Below, one piece after another: positions 51,521 to 60,685 of a DNA stretch of 64,000 bases (positions are counted from its first letter, which is position 1; each line of letters opens with the position of its first letter). The stretch is from Chryseobacterium sp. MYb264. GTDB lineage: Bacteria > Bacteroidota > Bacteroidia > Flavobacteriales > Weeksellaceae. The DNA lies in the NCBI RefSeq assembly GCF_035974275.1, contig NZ_CP142422.1, forward strand, positions 3,596,001 through 3,660,000, given 5' to 3'. A program made the translations under genes and the position numbers. Under the pieces are notes generated by a model that did not search any database, was not told the origin of the DNA, and was given only the letters and a program-made list of their open reading frames with translations.

Positions 51521-52810
51521 ATGAGCAACGAGCTACAAAATATAAAAAACCGCTTTGGTATCATTGGGAACTTTCCGGCTTTAAACAGAGCTTTGGAAAA
51601 ATCCATCCAGGTAGCACCCACCGATATTTCCGTTTTAGTAATTGGAGAAAGTGGTGTGGGGAAAGAATTTATCCCGAAAATCATTCATTCAGAATCAAAA
51701 AGAAAACACCAGCCGTATATTGTTGTTAACTGTGGAGCAATTCCTGAGGGAACGATCGATTCTGAATTGTTCGGACACGAAAAAGGAGCTTTTACCGGAG
51801 CAACAACGACGAGAAAAGGATATTTTGAAGTAGCTGATGGCGGAACGATATTTCTTGATGAGGTGGGGGAACTTCCTTTACAGACGCAGGTTCGTTTATT
51901 AAGGGTGTTGGAAAGCGGTGAATTTATGAAAGTAGGTTCTTCTCAGGTACAGAAAACCAATGTGAGAATTGTTGCGGCTACCAACGTGAATATGATGAAG
52001 GCAATTCATGACGGAAGATTCCGTGAGGACTTGTATTATCGTTTAAATACCGTTCAGATCGATATGCCGGCTCTTAGAGAAAGAAAGGGAGACATTCATT
52101 TGTTATTCAGAAAATTTGCAATCGATTTTGCAGAAAAATACAGAATGCCTGAGTTGGAACTGGAGCCAAGTGCCGTTCATTATGTTGAGAATTACTCTTT
52201 TCCCGGGAATGTCCGTCAGCTGAGAAACCTGGTGGAGCAAATGACGGTTGTGGAAAGAGACAGGTATGTAACGGTTGAAAAACTGGCGGAATATATTCCC
52301 ATGGAAACGCATCTTCCCATGGTGGTTAATACACCCAATACCCAAAAACAAAACGATTTTGGCAGCGAAAGAGAAATTATGTATAAGATTCTCTTCGACA
52401 TGAGAAACGATATAAATGATTTAAAATCCTTAACTTCGGAATTAATAAAAAATCGCGGAGGAGGAGATTTAAGCAATCAGGAGAAAAATCTGATCAACAG
52501 AATTTATACCCCTGAAGCACAACAGTCTGTAAGCCAGAATTCTTTATTGTATTTTGAAAACGGAAATAATACGCCTGTTGTGCAGAATTCAACAATCATT
52601 GCATCACAGGATGAAAGTTATGAAGATATAGAAGATATTGAAATTGAGGAAAATAAACCTGAATCTTTATCCCTTCAGAATAATGAAAAAGATTTGATCG
52701 TTAAGGCTTTAGAAAAGCATAAAGGAAGAAGAAACAAAGCCGCGGACGAGTTGGGAATTTCCCAGAGAACTTTATACAGGAAAATAAAACAATATAACCT
52801 GGAAGACTAA
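51521..52810 (+). CDS. Sigma-54-interacting transcriptional regulator
   Basis: The product is 429 residues. The AAA+ domain starts almost at the N-terminus, without a receiver or sensor domain. Walker A GESGVGKE is near residue 41, the sigma-54 loop GAFTGA near 89, and Walker B GGTIFLDEVGELP near 107. An acidic linker (about 350-390) leads to a Fis-type HTH (RNKAADELGISQRTLYRKIKQYNL). It begins a tightly packed run with the membrane protein and lptE. This gene order is common in flavobacteria. The target genes are unknown. Confidence 0.93.
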   Translation: MSNELQNIKNRFGIIGNFPALNRALEKSIQVAPTDISVLVIGESGVGKEFIPKIIHSESKRKHQPYIVVNCGAIPEGTIDSELFGHEKGAFTGATTTRKGYFEVADGGTIFLDEVGELPLQTQVRLLRVLESGEFMKVGSSQVQKTNVRIVAATNVNMMKAIHDGRFREDLYYRLNTVQIDMPALRERKGDIHLLFRKFAIDFAEKYRMPELELEPSAVHYVENYSFPGNVRQLRNLVEQMTVVERDRYVTVEKLAEYIPMETHLPMVVNTPNTQKQNDFGSEREIMYKILFDMRNDINDLKSLTSELIKNRGGGDLSNQEKNLINRIYTPEAQQSVSQNSLLYFENGNNTPVVQNSTIIASQDESYEDIEDIEIEENKPESLSLQNNEKDLIVKALEKHKGRRNKAADELGISQRTLYRKIKQYNLED

Positions 52811-52830
52811 ATTAATAAAATAACACATAC

Positions 52831-53526
52831 ATGACGGAACTGAACGCGAAACCAATCGATTTTAAATTTGGGCAATACCTGAGCAACGGATTTGAATTTC
52901 TGAAAAATAATTTCGGAAATCTCTTACTCGCTGTTATTTTTTGTATGATCATGACATTTATTCCGCTTTGTGGGCTGTTGGGGATGGGTAATTTGTATAA
53001 ATATTGCCGGAAACTCAGAAAAGGGCAAACCACATCAGGACCCGGAGAAATTTTTAATTTTGATGATTTTATGCCTTATTTGATGTTGCAGCTGATTATA
53101 TTGGGTGGTATGCTTCTGCTTTTCATTCCACTATTTTTTATTGCCCTTCTTACAAGGATTGGCGGTGACGATTCTGCGGTAGGTTCAGTGATGGCCGCGG
53201 TTTGTATGATTGTTTTTTATATCGCTTTATTTTATGTTATTTTCAGAGGATTTTATATTCCGGCTCTCATTTCATTAGGAGAAGTAAAAGACATTAAAAA
53301 AGCTTGGAATATGTCTAAAATAATGACAAAAGGGAACTTCTGGTCGATTCTGGGGTTTGCAATTGTTGTAGGAATGCTTTCTCAATTGGGGATTTTAGCA
53401 TGCGGAATAGGTATTTTATTGACATTACCTTTTAATTATACAGCCAACTATTTTGCTTTTGAAGATGCAATGCAGCAGATTGAGCATGACGAAATAAAAG
53501 AAATCGGACTAAAAAATGAATATTAA
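52831..53526 (+). CDS. Polytopic membrane protein
   Basis: The product is 231 residues with about five membrane segments and a short N-terminal soluble part (FKFGQYLSNGFEFLKNNFGN). The pattern resembles the DUF975-like membrane proteins with ISLGEVKDIKKAWNMSK in a loop. No function is known. Its end overlaps the lptE start by 11 bases, so the two are coupled. Confidence 0.75.
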   Translation: MTELNAKPIDFKFGQYLSNGFEFLKNNFGNLLLAVIFCMIMTFIPLCGLLGMGNLYKYCRKLRKGQTTSGPGEIFNFDDFMPYLMLQLIILGGMLLLFIPLFFIALLTRIGGDDSAVGSVMAAVCMIVFYIALFYVIFRGFYIPALISLGEVKDIKKAWNMSKIMTKGNFWSILGFAIVVGMLSQLGILACGIGILLTLPFNYTANYFAFEDAMQQIEHDEIKEIGLKNEY

Positions 53527-54067
53527 ATTAAGCCAAATTAAAATAAATCAGCCTATATTTATAGGGCTTTTGTTTATCTGTTTAGGATTTTTGCAGTCTT
53601 GCTACAGTTTTACAGGTTCGTCTTTAACGGATGAAAAGACGGTACAGATCAATGAATTTCCGAATAATGCGGCGTTGGTAAATCCGGCGTTGGCACAACA
53701 GTTTTCAACCGATATTCAGAACCGGTTTTTACAGAGAACAACTTTAAAAGGGACCAAAGAAAATCCTGATATCCTGATTGAGGGTGAAATTACAGATTAT
53801 TCTATTTCGCCAACAACCATCAGTTCTACTACCACGAGTAACAATGTGGGAGGTGTTGTTCAAGAATCACAGAATAAGCTCACGATCACGGTGAAGGTGC
53901 ATTATGAAAATAAAATCCATCCGGATTCCAGCTTTGACAGAACGTATTCTGACGAGGCCGTTTTCAACAGTAGTTTGTCGCAATCGGATATTGAGGCATC
54001 TCAGGTGAAAATTGTGACAGACAGAATTATTAATAAAATATTTAACGATATTGTAGCCAATTGGTAA
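53516..54067 (+). CDS. lptE: LPS-assembly lipoprotein LptE-like
   Basis: The product is 183 residues. A lipoprotein signal ends at FLQSC near residue 29, then YSFTGSSLTDEKTVQINEFPNNA, typical of Bacteroidota LptE. LptE plugs the LptD barrel that places LPS in the outer leaflet. It overlaps the membrane-protein gene. The next gene begins 1 base after its stop. Confidence 0.88.
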   Translation: MNIKLSQIKINQPIFIGLLFICLGFLQSCYSFTGSSLTDEKTVQINEFPNNAALVNPALAQQFSTDIQNRFLQRTTLKGTKENPDILIEGEITDYSISPTTISSTTTSNNVGGVVQESQNKLTITVKVHYENKIHPDSSFDRTYSDEAVFNSSLSQSDIEASQVKIVTDRIINKIFNDIVANW

Positions 54068-54068
54068 G

Positions 54069-56171
54069 ATGAATCCCAGAGTTTTAGAATTATTAAAGAA
54101 CCCGAAACACATTCAGTCGGAAGATCTTGGTCTTTTGAAAGAAGAGATTAATTCTTTTCCCTATATTCAGAATATCAGGGCGCTGCACTTGTATGGGGTT
54201 CACCTTTTTGATACAGAAAATTACCGGAAAGAGCTTTCAACGACAGCGGCTTATACTACTGATAAAAAGATTTTGTATCAGTTAATTAACGGTAAAATTC
54301 AACAGAAAGAAAAGCCAAAACCTGAAGTCGTTGAAAAGGCTGAAAAACCGAAAGAGGAAGATGTAAAAAATAATTTCCAATATGTTTATAAAAGCAGTAA
54401 TTTCCCTCTGAAAAGAGAAGATAAGGTTCAGCAAATAGAGATTAATCAAGAGGATATCAATCAAAGCTTATCAATGCCTGTTGAGCCGGAAGCGGTAATC
54501 GCAGAACCTGAAAAGCCTGAAATTAGTGAAGATCAGGAATCTTGCGAAACTCAGACCTCTCAAATTGATTCAAATTATATTTACGTAAACGGCGAAAGAA
54601 ACCGGATTTTATTTGAAGGCGAAGAAGATTTCATGAATGAAACACTTGCTGACAAAAATGCTGAATTTACGCCTGAAGTTATCATTAATAATGATCATAT
54701 TTCTTCAGAAGCGGTGGAAGAAACCGTCAATGAGGAAGAAAATATAGCTTTCCACGAAACAAAAACATTACATCCTGAAACAGAAGCTTTAGGAAATACT
54801 GAAGTTGAAGATGAGGAAGTAAATCTAACTCTAACTCAGGAAGAAACCGAAAAAGAAAATATTGAATCTGATTCTGAATTAAATACCACGGAAGAAGAAT
54901 TAATTATTGAAGAAGAGCATCATTCAGCAGAGGAAAAAGATACCCAATTTACTTCCGAAACGATTATTCATGAGGAAGAAATTACCTCGGACCTCGCTGA
55001 GGAAATGATTGTTGAAGATGAGTCCGAATTAAGTTTTCACGGTACGGATTCTTTTCTTCCCGAAGTTAAAATTGAATCTGAACGTATTGAAGCGCCAATC
55101 CAAGAGGAGGAGGTTGCTCAACCGAATATCAATAAACATGAAGACGAAATGCGTCGTTTAATTGAAGAGGTTGAAAAGAAAATGAAGGAAACAAAATCAA
55201 TAGTTTCTGAAACGAAAGAAGAACCTGAGCCTGTTGTAAACCACGATATAAGTTTTGCTGAAACTCAAAATTTTGAGATTAAATCTGAAGAGGTAAAAGA
55301 AGAAGATTCTGTAGCTGAAATCGTTGAAACTATTGAAGGAAATGAGCCGTTGCCTTCAGAACAAACTGAAGAAACAAATAGTGAAAATGATGAAGCGGCT
55401 TCAGAAGTTGAAGAAGTAAAATCTTCATGGAAACCGATGAATTTTGAATCTCACGTTCCTGATTCTTTATTGTCAAAAAATCAGCAAAATGAAGTATCTA
55501 AAACAGAACCTGTAATTGTTGAGACTCCAGAAGCTGAGGAGGTTAGAGAGGAAGAGGAAACAGAAGAAGTTTTACTGATCGCTGAGGAGGATTCTGACTT
55601 GATTGAAGATAAATCAAAAGAAATAAATACTCCGGAAGCGCCTGTAGAAGACAAGGAATCATCTGATTCAGATGAAGAAACTCCCGTAATGAATGTTTCT
55701 TTCTTTGGTTCTGATATATCCAGCTGGAAACCAGCCGAGCCTGTTACGGAAGAAATTCAGGAAGAAGAGGCGGAGGAAATTAAACCTGCTTCGGAAGAAA
55801 AGAAATTACCCAATATTCTGGACAGTAATGTTCCGGGATTTATCAATACCTGGCAAAGTTGGCTGAAGATTGACAGACCCGAGGAGGAAGAAAAGCAGAA
55901 AACACAGACCAAAGCCAAAGCAATAGAGTCCTTTATTGAAAATAATCCCAGAATCAGTCAGTTAAAAGATGAAAGCTCCTATGTGGTTAAAGAAAAAACC
56001 GGAGATATTTCCCACCTAATGACAGAAACACTGGCCAATTTATATACAGAACAGAAATTATATACCAAAGCCATTAAAGCTTTTGAAATACTGATCAAAA
56101 AACATCCGGAAAGAAAAAAGCATTTCGAAGCTAAAATTCAGGAAGTAAAAGATATAAGAACAAGAAGTTAA
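54069..56171 (+). CDS. Highly acidic protein with C-terminal TPR segment
   Basis: The product is 700 residues. The first 70 residues are a normal globular start (MNPRVLELLKNPKHIQSEDLGLLKEEINSFPYIQNIRALHLYG). Residues about 80-570 are extremely rich in Glu, with repeated EEE and SEE words, and look disordered. The end (LMTETLANLYTEQKLYTKAIKAFEILIKKHPERKKHFEAKI) is a TPR pair. The gene commonly follows lptE in flavobacteria. A cytosolic scaffold role is inferred. The acidic middle is coded by varied bases and is not a tandem DNA repeat. Confidence 0.85.
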   Translation: MNPRVLELLKNPKHIQSEDLGLLKEEINSFPYIQNIRALHLYGVHLFDTENYRKELSTTAAYTTDKKILYQLINGKIQQKEKPKPEVVEKAEKPKEEDVKNNFQYVYKSSNFPLKREDKVQQIEINQEDINQSLSMPVEPEAVIAEPEKPEISEDQESCETQTSQIDSNYIYVNGERNRILFEGEEDFMNETLADKNAEFTPEVIINNDHISSEAVEETVNEEENIAFHETKTLHPETEALGNTEVEDEEVNLTLTQEETEKENIESDSELNTTEEELIIEEEHHSAEEKDTQFTSETIIHEEEITSDLAEEMIVEDESELSFHGTDSFLPEVKIESERIEAPIQEEEVAQPNINKHEDEMRRLIEEVEKKMKETKSIVSETKEEPEPVVNHDISFAETQNFEIKSEEVKEEDSVAEIVETIEGNEPLPSEQTEETNSENDEAASEVEEVKSSWKPMNFESHVPDSLLSKNQQNEVSKTEPVIVETPEAEEVREEEETEEVLLIAEEDSDLIEDKSKEINTPEAPVEDKESSDSDEETPVMNVSFFGSDISSWKPAEPVTEEIQEEEAEEIKPASEEKKLPNILDSNVPGFINTWQSWLKIDRPEEEEKQKTQTKAKAIESFIENNPRISQLKDESSYVVKEKTGDISHLMTETLANLYTEQKLYTKAIKAFEILIKKHPERKKHFEAKIQEVKDIRTRS

Positions 56172-56180
56172 TAGCAGAAG

Positions 56181-56207
56181 TCCCGGTTTTTAAGATCGGG
56201 ATTTTTT
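56181..56207 (+). terminator. Terminator of the sigma-54/lptE run
   Basis: The stem TCCCG / CGGGA encloses a T/A-rich loop and is followed by T6. Confidence 0.6.
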
Positions 56208-56814
56208 ATGGAGTGCTGCGGGCTGTGTTTCTTGTTTTTAATTTTTTCCAAAATTTTCGTCCCGAAACTAAAATAAAGATTACTAAAATAATAGCGCAAA
56301 TACCCGCTAAAATAGGTAAAATCATTGCTAAAACCGCCATAATCCCTGCTCCTGCAGTTTCTGTGGTGCCTACGACTGAATTTCCCAGTCCCCCCGTAGT
56401 CATGGTGGAAGCGGCCCGGATTCCGGCAAACCCTGAACTGACGGTAGCTGCCGTTCCTCCTCCGGCAATAAGCGCCAGCGCCCATTGAGGAAAAGTTCCC
56501 AAATCTGCAAACTGACTGGCAAAAAGTACAGATCCCGCAATAGTCGCCAGTGGAATGGATAAGGTGTCCAAGAGATGATCTACAAAAGGAATATAATAGG
56601 CTAAAACTTCCACGATGGTTGCAATTCCTGTGGTTATTAGCGTGGGAAGTCCGGAAAGCCATTCAAAGTGTTCGTTCATTGGAATCCAACCCATAAAGGA
56701 AGCTAAACTTACGGCAAATAGGGGAAGGAATACCCGAAATCCTGTGGCTGCTGCCAATCCGATTCCAATAAAGGCACTTATGACATAAGGTAAATAGGGA
56801 ATTTGGTCTAACAT
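56206..56814 (-). CDS. DUF4126 membrane protein
   Basis: The product is 202 residues from the ATG at 56814 (MLDQIPYLPYVISAFIGIGLAAATGFRVFLP); upstream in-frame codons to 56862 lack a ribosome site. It has about five membrane segments and the family core GWIPMNEHFEWLSGLPTLI, DHLLDTLSIPLATIAG and GGGTAATVSSGFAGIRAAS. Function is unknown. It stands alone. Confidence 0.88.
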   Translation of the reverse strand: MLDQIPYLPYVISAFIGIGLAAATGFRVFLPLFAVSLASFMGWIPMNEHFEWLSGLPTLITTGIATIVEVLAYYIPFVDHLLDTLSIPLATIAGSVLFASQFADLGTFPQWALALIAGGGTAATVSSGFAGIRAASTMTTGGLGNSVVGTTETAGAGIMAVLAMILPILAGICAIILVIFILVSGRKFWKKLKTRNTARSTP

Positions 56815-56921
56815 TTTAATTTTCAGATTAATTGTTTTCCCTAAAGTTACAAAACCCAACAATATAATTCGAAATAATGACAGGTTAAATTGACGAAAAA
56901 AATGCTAGGCAAAGGCAAAGA

Positions 56922-57302
56922 TTAATTTTTTTTCTGGTGTTGGGCCTGGCAAAGTTTGATAAACTGCACTTCAACCTCCTGAAATTTCTGTGGTAATTCC
57001 GGGGAAACCCAAAACAGCATCGCCGCTGTTTTTTCACCAAAAGCTTCTTTGAAAATTTCTTTGTTTAAACGATAACATTCACGCAAAAGTCTTTTGATAC
57101 GATTTCGGTGAACCGCTTTTTTGAAATATTTTTTAGAAACCGAAACTGCAAATTTAGTACTTTCAACAGGCGCTGAAGGCTTATCTTTTAGCACAATAAT
57201 TCTCAAATTCCCATTCGTTTTCCATTTGCCTTTTTCGAAAAGCAAAGAGATCTCTGTGTTTTTTTTGAGTTTTTCGGCTCTGGGATATTTGAAATTTGTC
57301 AT
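56922..57302 (-). CDS. rnpA: Ribonuclease P protein component
   Basis: The product is 126 residues. The RNR motif is in KKAVHRNRIKRLLRECYR near residue 62. The N-terminal RAEKLKKNTEISLLFEKGK is also family-like. RnpA helps the RNase P RNA to cut 5' leaders from pre-tRNAs. It stands apart from rpmH, which is not in the window. Confidence 0.93.
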   Translation of the reverse strand: MTNFKYPRAEKLKKNTEISLLFEKGKWKTNGNLRIIVLKDKPSAPVESTKFAVSVSKKYFKKAVHRNRIKRLLRECYRLNKEIFKEAFGEKTAAMLFWVSPELPQKFQEVEVQFIKLCQAQHQKKN

Positions 57303-57350
57303 TTACGGACTGTAAATATAGGGGAAATTTTCTTCTTTTTTGATTTTAAT

Positions 57351-57454
57351 AGATATGCTTCGGGTTCGCTCAGCATGACACCACTACAATTTTACTGCTA
57401 AAATAAGACAGTTGGTATTAGAATTGTCAGGCTGAGCAAAGTCGAAGCATCTTT
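57351..57454. repeat. Inverted-repeat intergenic element
   Basis: The left arm (57351-57380) contains ATGCTTCG, GCTCAGC and GACA. The right arm (57425-57454) contains TGTC, GCTGAGC and CGAAGCAT. The arms pair over about 25 bases, with a loop of about 44 bases. It lies between rnpA and tcdA. This is the kind of dispersed hairpin repeat seen between flavobacterial genes. Confidence 0.6.
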
Positions 57455-57472
57455 AAATATAATAGAAAAATA

Positions 57473-58198
57473 TTATTTTTTTTCTAATAAATAAGTAATT
57501 ACTTCAGAAGCTGTGTACAGTCCGAAAATAGCTGGCATATAACTGATGGTTCCGTAGAAAGATCTCTTATAATTGGTTCCGTCTGTCATTTTTAAACTTT
57601 CTTCATCCTGAATATCGTTAGCGAAGACACAACGTACGCCTTTGTCGATCTTTACTTTTTTAAGTCTTTTTCTTACCTGTCTTGCAAGGTGGCAATGTTC
57701 GGTTTTGCTGATATCTCTAACCATAACTTTGCTAGGATCTGTCTTTCCGCCGGCACCCATAGAGCTTACGATTTTTATCCTTCTTCTTTTTGCTGCAATA
57801 ATTAAAGTGAGCTTTGGGGTTACGCTGTCGATACAATCCAAAACGTAATCGAATGTGTCGGAATCTAAAACTTCATCCATCCTTTCAGGATTCAGAAACT
57901 CATTGATTTTAGTGAGATTAAGATCCGGATTAATATCCAAAAGTCTTTCAGCAACTACCTCTACCTTATGTTTTCCTACAGTAGATCGTAAAGCGGGGAG
58001 CTGTCGGTTGATGTTGGTGATATCTACGGTGTCGCCATCTACAATGGTCATGTTTCCAACACCGGCTCTTGCTAAAAATTCTGCGGCAAAAGACCCGACC
58101 CCTCCTAATCCTACTACCAGGACAGTTGCTTTGTTCAATTTTTCCAGACCTTCTTCTTTAACAAGAAGCTCTGTTCTCTCCAACCAGTATTTATCCAT
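57473..58198 (-). CDS. tcdA: tRNA threonylcarbamoyladenosine dehydratase
   Basis: The product is 241 residues, ThiF/E1-like. The nucleotide-binding motif GLGGVGSFAAEFLARAGVG is near residues 31-49, and NINRQLPAL near 65 is typical. TcdA cyclises t6A37 to ct6A in tRNA, using ATP. It overlaps the TatD gene by 8 bases, so both form an operon. Confidence 0.92.
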   Translation of the reverse strand: MDKYWLERTELLVKEEGLEKLNKATVLVVGLGGVGSFAAEFLARAGVGNMTIVDGDTVDITNINRQLPALRSTVGKHKVEVVAERLLDINPDLNLTKINEFLNPERMDEVLDSDTFDYVLDCIDSVTPKLTLIIAAKRRRIKIVSSMGAGGKTDPSKVMVRDISKTEHCHLARQVRKRLKKVKIDKGVRCVFANDIQDEESLKMTDGTNYKRSFYGTISYMPAIFGLYTASEVITYLLEKK

Positions 58199-58817
58199 TT
58201 TTTATTAACTCTAAATTTTCTGCAATTTGTTTATTTAAATTTTCCAAAGAAATCTGCTTAATTTCTGAAACCTTCAGATATAATTCTTCGATAGGGAAGT
58301 CTTCATTATCGGTTTCTAAAAAGATCCTGTCTAAAGGAATCATTTTCAAAGTATTTTGCAAAGATAAATTATACAAAACGGCTTTTCCAAAACTCAGATA
58401 AAAATTATTCTTAAGCAAATCATCGGCAATGCTTTGTTTTTTATTAAAACCATGAATAATCATTGGTTGTCGCGAATACTTTTTTAAAGAGATGACTTCA
58501 TAAAATTTCCTCACACAATGAATGATGATGGGTTTCTTTATTTCGTTGGCGAGCTGTATCTGTCTCAGAAAGATCCTTTCCTGAATTTCCTGATCTGTTT
58601 CTGCAAAGGAATCCAACCCGCATTCTCCAATGGCAAAACAGTTTTCGGTGATATTGTTGTTTAACCAATTTAATTGATTGTCAATATTCTGAGTATCAAT
58701 GTCTTTTGGGTGGATGCCAATTGAATAAGAAAAGTCCGGCGGAACGGTATTGATATCAAGATTATAGATTCCGTTGCGGGTATATTCTTTATGATGATGA
58801 AAATCAAAAAAATCCAT
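58191..58817 (-). CDS. TatD-family metal-dependent hydrolase
   Basis: The product is 208 residues from the ATG at 58817 (MDFFDFHHHKEY); a TTG two codons earlier is less likely. FFDFHHH gives the first metal ligands; IGECGLDS, IHCVR and LETDNEDFPI supply the rest. The family includes 3'-5' DNases and quality-control nucleases. It is shorter than E. coli TatD (260) and lacks some segments. It is the first gene of the operon with tcdA. Confidence 0.88.
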   Translation of the reverse strand: MDFFDFHHHKEYTRNGIYNLDINTVPPDFSYSIGIHPKDIDTQNIDNQLNWLNNNITENCFAIGECGLDSFAETDQEIQERIFLRQIQLANEIKKPIIIHCVRKFYEVISLKKYSRQPMIIHGFNKKQSIADDLLKNNFYLSFGKAVLYNLSLQNTLKMIPLDRIFLETDNEDFPIEELYLKVSEIKQISLENLNKQIAENLELIKNG

Positions 58818-58857
58818 AGCCAAAAATACGACTAATTTAGATTTAACGTAAATTTCT

Positions 58858-58871
58858 TAAACGAACGTTTA
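58858..58871. promoter_or_regulatory. Candidate TetR operator
   Basis: TAAACGAACGTTTA is palindromic except for the central AA (6 + 2 + 6). It stands between the divergent tatD and TetR genes, 41 and 45 bases from their start codons. TetR-family proteins often bind such a site in their own promoter region. Confidence 0.5.
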
Positions 58872-58915
58872 TAAATTTCTTAAAAATTTCTTAACTTTAC
58901 CTGAATGCCATATGT

Positions 58916-59545
58916 ATGAGAAAAAAATTCACAGAAAAACAGATCCACATTTTAGATATCGCTGAAGAGCTGATTGCTAAGAAGGGATATGAGGGAACAT
59001 CGGTAAGAGATATTTGCTCAAAGGCCAATATTAATGTTGCCATGATATCCTATTATTTTGGTTCAAAGGAAAAAATGATGTCCTATCTCTATCAGTATCG
59101 CGTGCTGAAGACCAGAGAGAATTTTTCTGAATTTGCAGACACCATAAAAGACGGGAAACCGGAAATGCAGATGAAGGAAATTATTAAATATATCGTTTCT
59201 CAGTTATTTAAGTATAATTATTTCCATGGTTTTGTGACGCAGGAGCTTCGGCATACCGAAAACCTAAAGGATGAACTGTTGGATTTCTATCAGCTATTTG
59301 TAAAAAAACTGGATGATGTCATCAAAAAGGGTGTAGCATCAGGGGTTTTTACCTATACTCCAAGACCGGAAGACATCTTGACAACAATTATAGGTTCTAC
59401 TTTATTTGTGATCAGGAATAAAAATTTTTATGAATTGTATGTTCCGAGCAAAAATGAGGAAGCTTACGCAAAAGAAGCAGAAAAAAAAGTGAGAATGAAT
59501 CTTTTAATGAGTGTTTTTGCTATTTTGGGATACGCAGCAGACTAA
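58916..59545 (+). CDS. TetR-family transcriptional regulator
   Basis: The product is 209 residues. The N-terminal HTH reads GYEGTSVRDICSKANINVAMISYYFGSKEKM near residues 22-52. The C-terminal ligand domain is helical and unclassified. It is followed by bamD after about 100 bases, but bamD has its own -7 box. The palindrome at 58858 is the probable own operator. Confidence 0.93.
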   Translation: MRKKFTEKQIHILDIAEELIAKKGYEGTSVRDICSKANINVAMISYYFGSKEKMMSYLYQYRVLKTRENFSEFADTIKDGKPEMQMKEIIKYIVSQLFKYNYFHGFVTQELRHTENLKDELLDFYQLFVKKLDDVIKKGVASGVFTYTPRPEDILTTIIGSTLFVIRNKNFYELYVPSKNEEAYAKEAEKKVRMNLLMSVFAILGYAAD

Positions 59546-59592
59546 AATTACGTTAAATATTCATAAAAAAAAATCTATTGACAAAAAAGTTA

Positions 59593-59600
59593 TATTTTTG
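59593..59600 (+). promoter_or_regulatory. Promoter -7 box of bamD
   Basis: TATTTTTG matches TAnnTTTG, 49 bases before the ATG. No clear -33 box is seen. Confidence 0.5.
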
Positions 59601-59648
59601 CAAATTAATAGATCGGTTATAAAATCCGAAAACTGTTGAACTTTTTAT

Positions 59649-60644
59649 ATGAAAAAATATATTTTAGGTCTTTTTGCTGTAGTTGTGGTGTCATCATGTA
59701 TCAGTCAGCAAGACAAAGCAATGAAAAGTGCTGACAAAGCTTACATCCTGAAAGTAGCCAACGAAAACTTCGCTAAAAAGAAATGGAAAAATGCTTTGGC
59801 ACTGTATGACAGACTTGCGAATCTTGTTGCCGGAACAGATGATTTCCCTAATGTTGCTTATAATACGGCTTCTGCCAATTATTATGACAAAAATTATAAA
59901 TTGGCAGGTCATCAGTTCAAAAACTTTGCGATCAATTTTCCAAAAGATCCGAGAGCTGAAGAAGCCGCTTATTTATCGGCACTTTGTTATTATGAAGGTT
60001 CAATGGATTATAATCTGGACCAGTCCAGTACAGAGTTGGCTATCAACGAGCTCCAAAGCTTTTTGAATGAATATCCGAATTCTGAAAGATCTAAGAATAT
60101 CAATACCATGATTGATGAATTGTCTTACAAGCTTGAATTTAAAGCTTTTGAAAATGCAAGACAGTATTTCAAAATGGGTGAATATAAAGCTGCAAATGCC
60201 GCATTGGAAAATGTACTGAACGATTTCCCAAGTACTAAGCTGCGTCCGAAAATATATGGTTACATCATGGATTCCAGATACCAGCTTGCTGTGAAATCTG
60301 TTTATGATTTGAAAGATGAACGTATCGAAAGTGCTCTGGCATTTACAAGACAGGTTGAAAAAGACCTTCCGGATACAGAATATGCGAAAACAGCCCTGGA
60401 TCTTAGAAAGAAACTGGAGAGAGAAAAGGCCAATTTTGTTATTGTTAAAAAGAATACGGAAGAAAGAATAGCAACATTAACGGCAAAACAGAAAAAAGAA
60501 GCGGATGAGCTCGCGGCAAGGCAGAAATCTGTTGATCAGGAGAAAAATCAGATCGATGCTCAGAAGAAAGCAATGCAGATCCAGAGGGATAGTGCAGCGA
60601 TTCAGACCCCTCCGCCGGCAGCGACTTTCAAAATTCAAAGATAA
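59649..60644 (+). CDS. bamD: Outer-membrane assembly lipoprotein BamD
   Basis: The product is 331 residues. The lipoprotein signal ends at VVSSC near residue 17. TPR-like units follow (KNALALYDRLANLV, AGHQFKNFAINFPKDPRAEEAAYLSALCYYEGS, AINELQSFLNEYPNS). The C-terminal 60 residues are a Lys/Gln/Ala-rich coiled coil (KKEADELAARQKSVDQEKNQ) longer than in E. coli. BamD is the essential lipoprotein of the BAM complex that folds barrels. Confidence 0.93.
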   Translation: MKKYILGLFAVVVVSSCISQQDKAMKSADKAYILKVANENFAKKKWKNALALYDRLANLVAGTDDFPNVAYNTASANYYDKNYKLAGHQFKNFAINFPKDPRAEEAAYLSALCYYEGSMDYNLDQSSTELAINELQSFLNEYPNSERSKNINTMIDELSYKLEFKAFENARQYFKMGEYKAANAALENVLNDFPSTKLRPKIYGYIMDSRYQLAVKSVYDLKDERIESALAFTRQVEKDLPDTEYAKTALDLRKKLEREKANFVIVKKNTEERIATLTAKQKKEADELAARQKSVDQEKNQIDAQKKAMQIQRDSAAIQTPPPAATFKIQR

Positions 60645-60648
60645 TTCG

Positions 60649-60656
60649 TAAATTTG
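60649..60656 (+). promoter_or_regulatory. Promoter -7 box of rpoZ
   Basis: TAAATTTG matches TAnnTTTG, 30 bases before the ATG. Confidence 0.5.
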
Positions 60657-60685
60657 CCATCTTAAAATAAAATAAATTTCTCAAA

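Noticed and set aside
54282..55700. Tandem DNA repeat in the acidic gene
   Set aside because: The repetition is at the level of Glu-rich codons only; the bases vary and no fixed repeat unit is seen.
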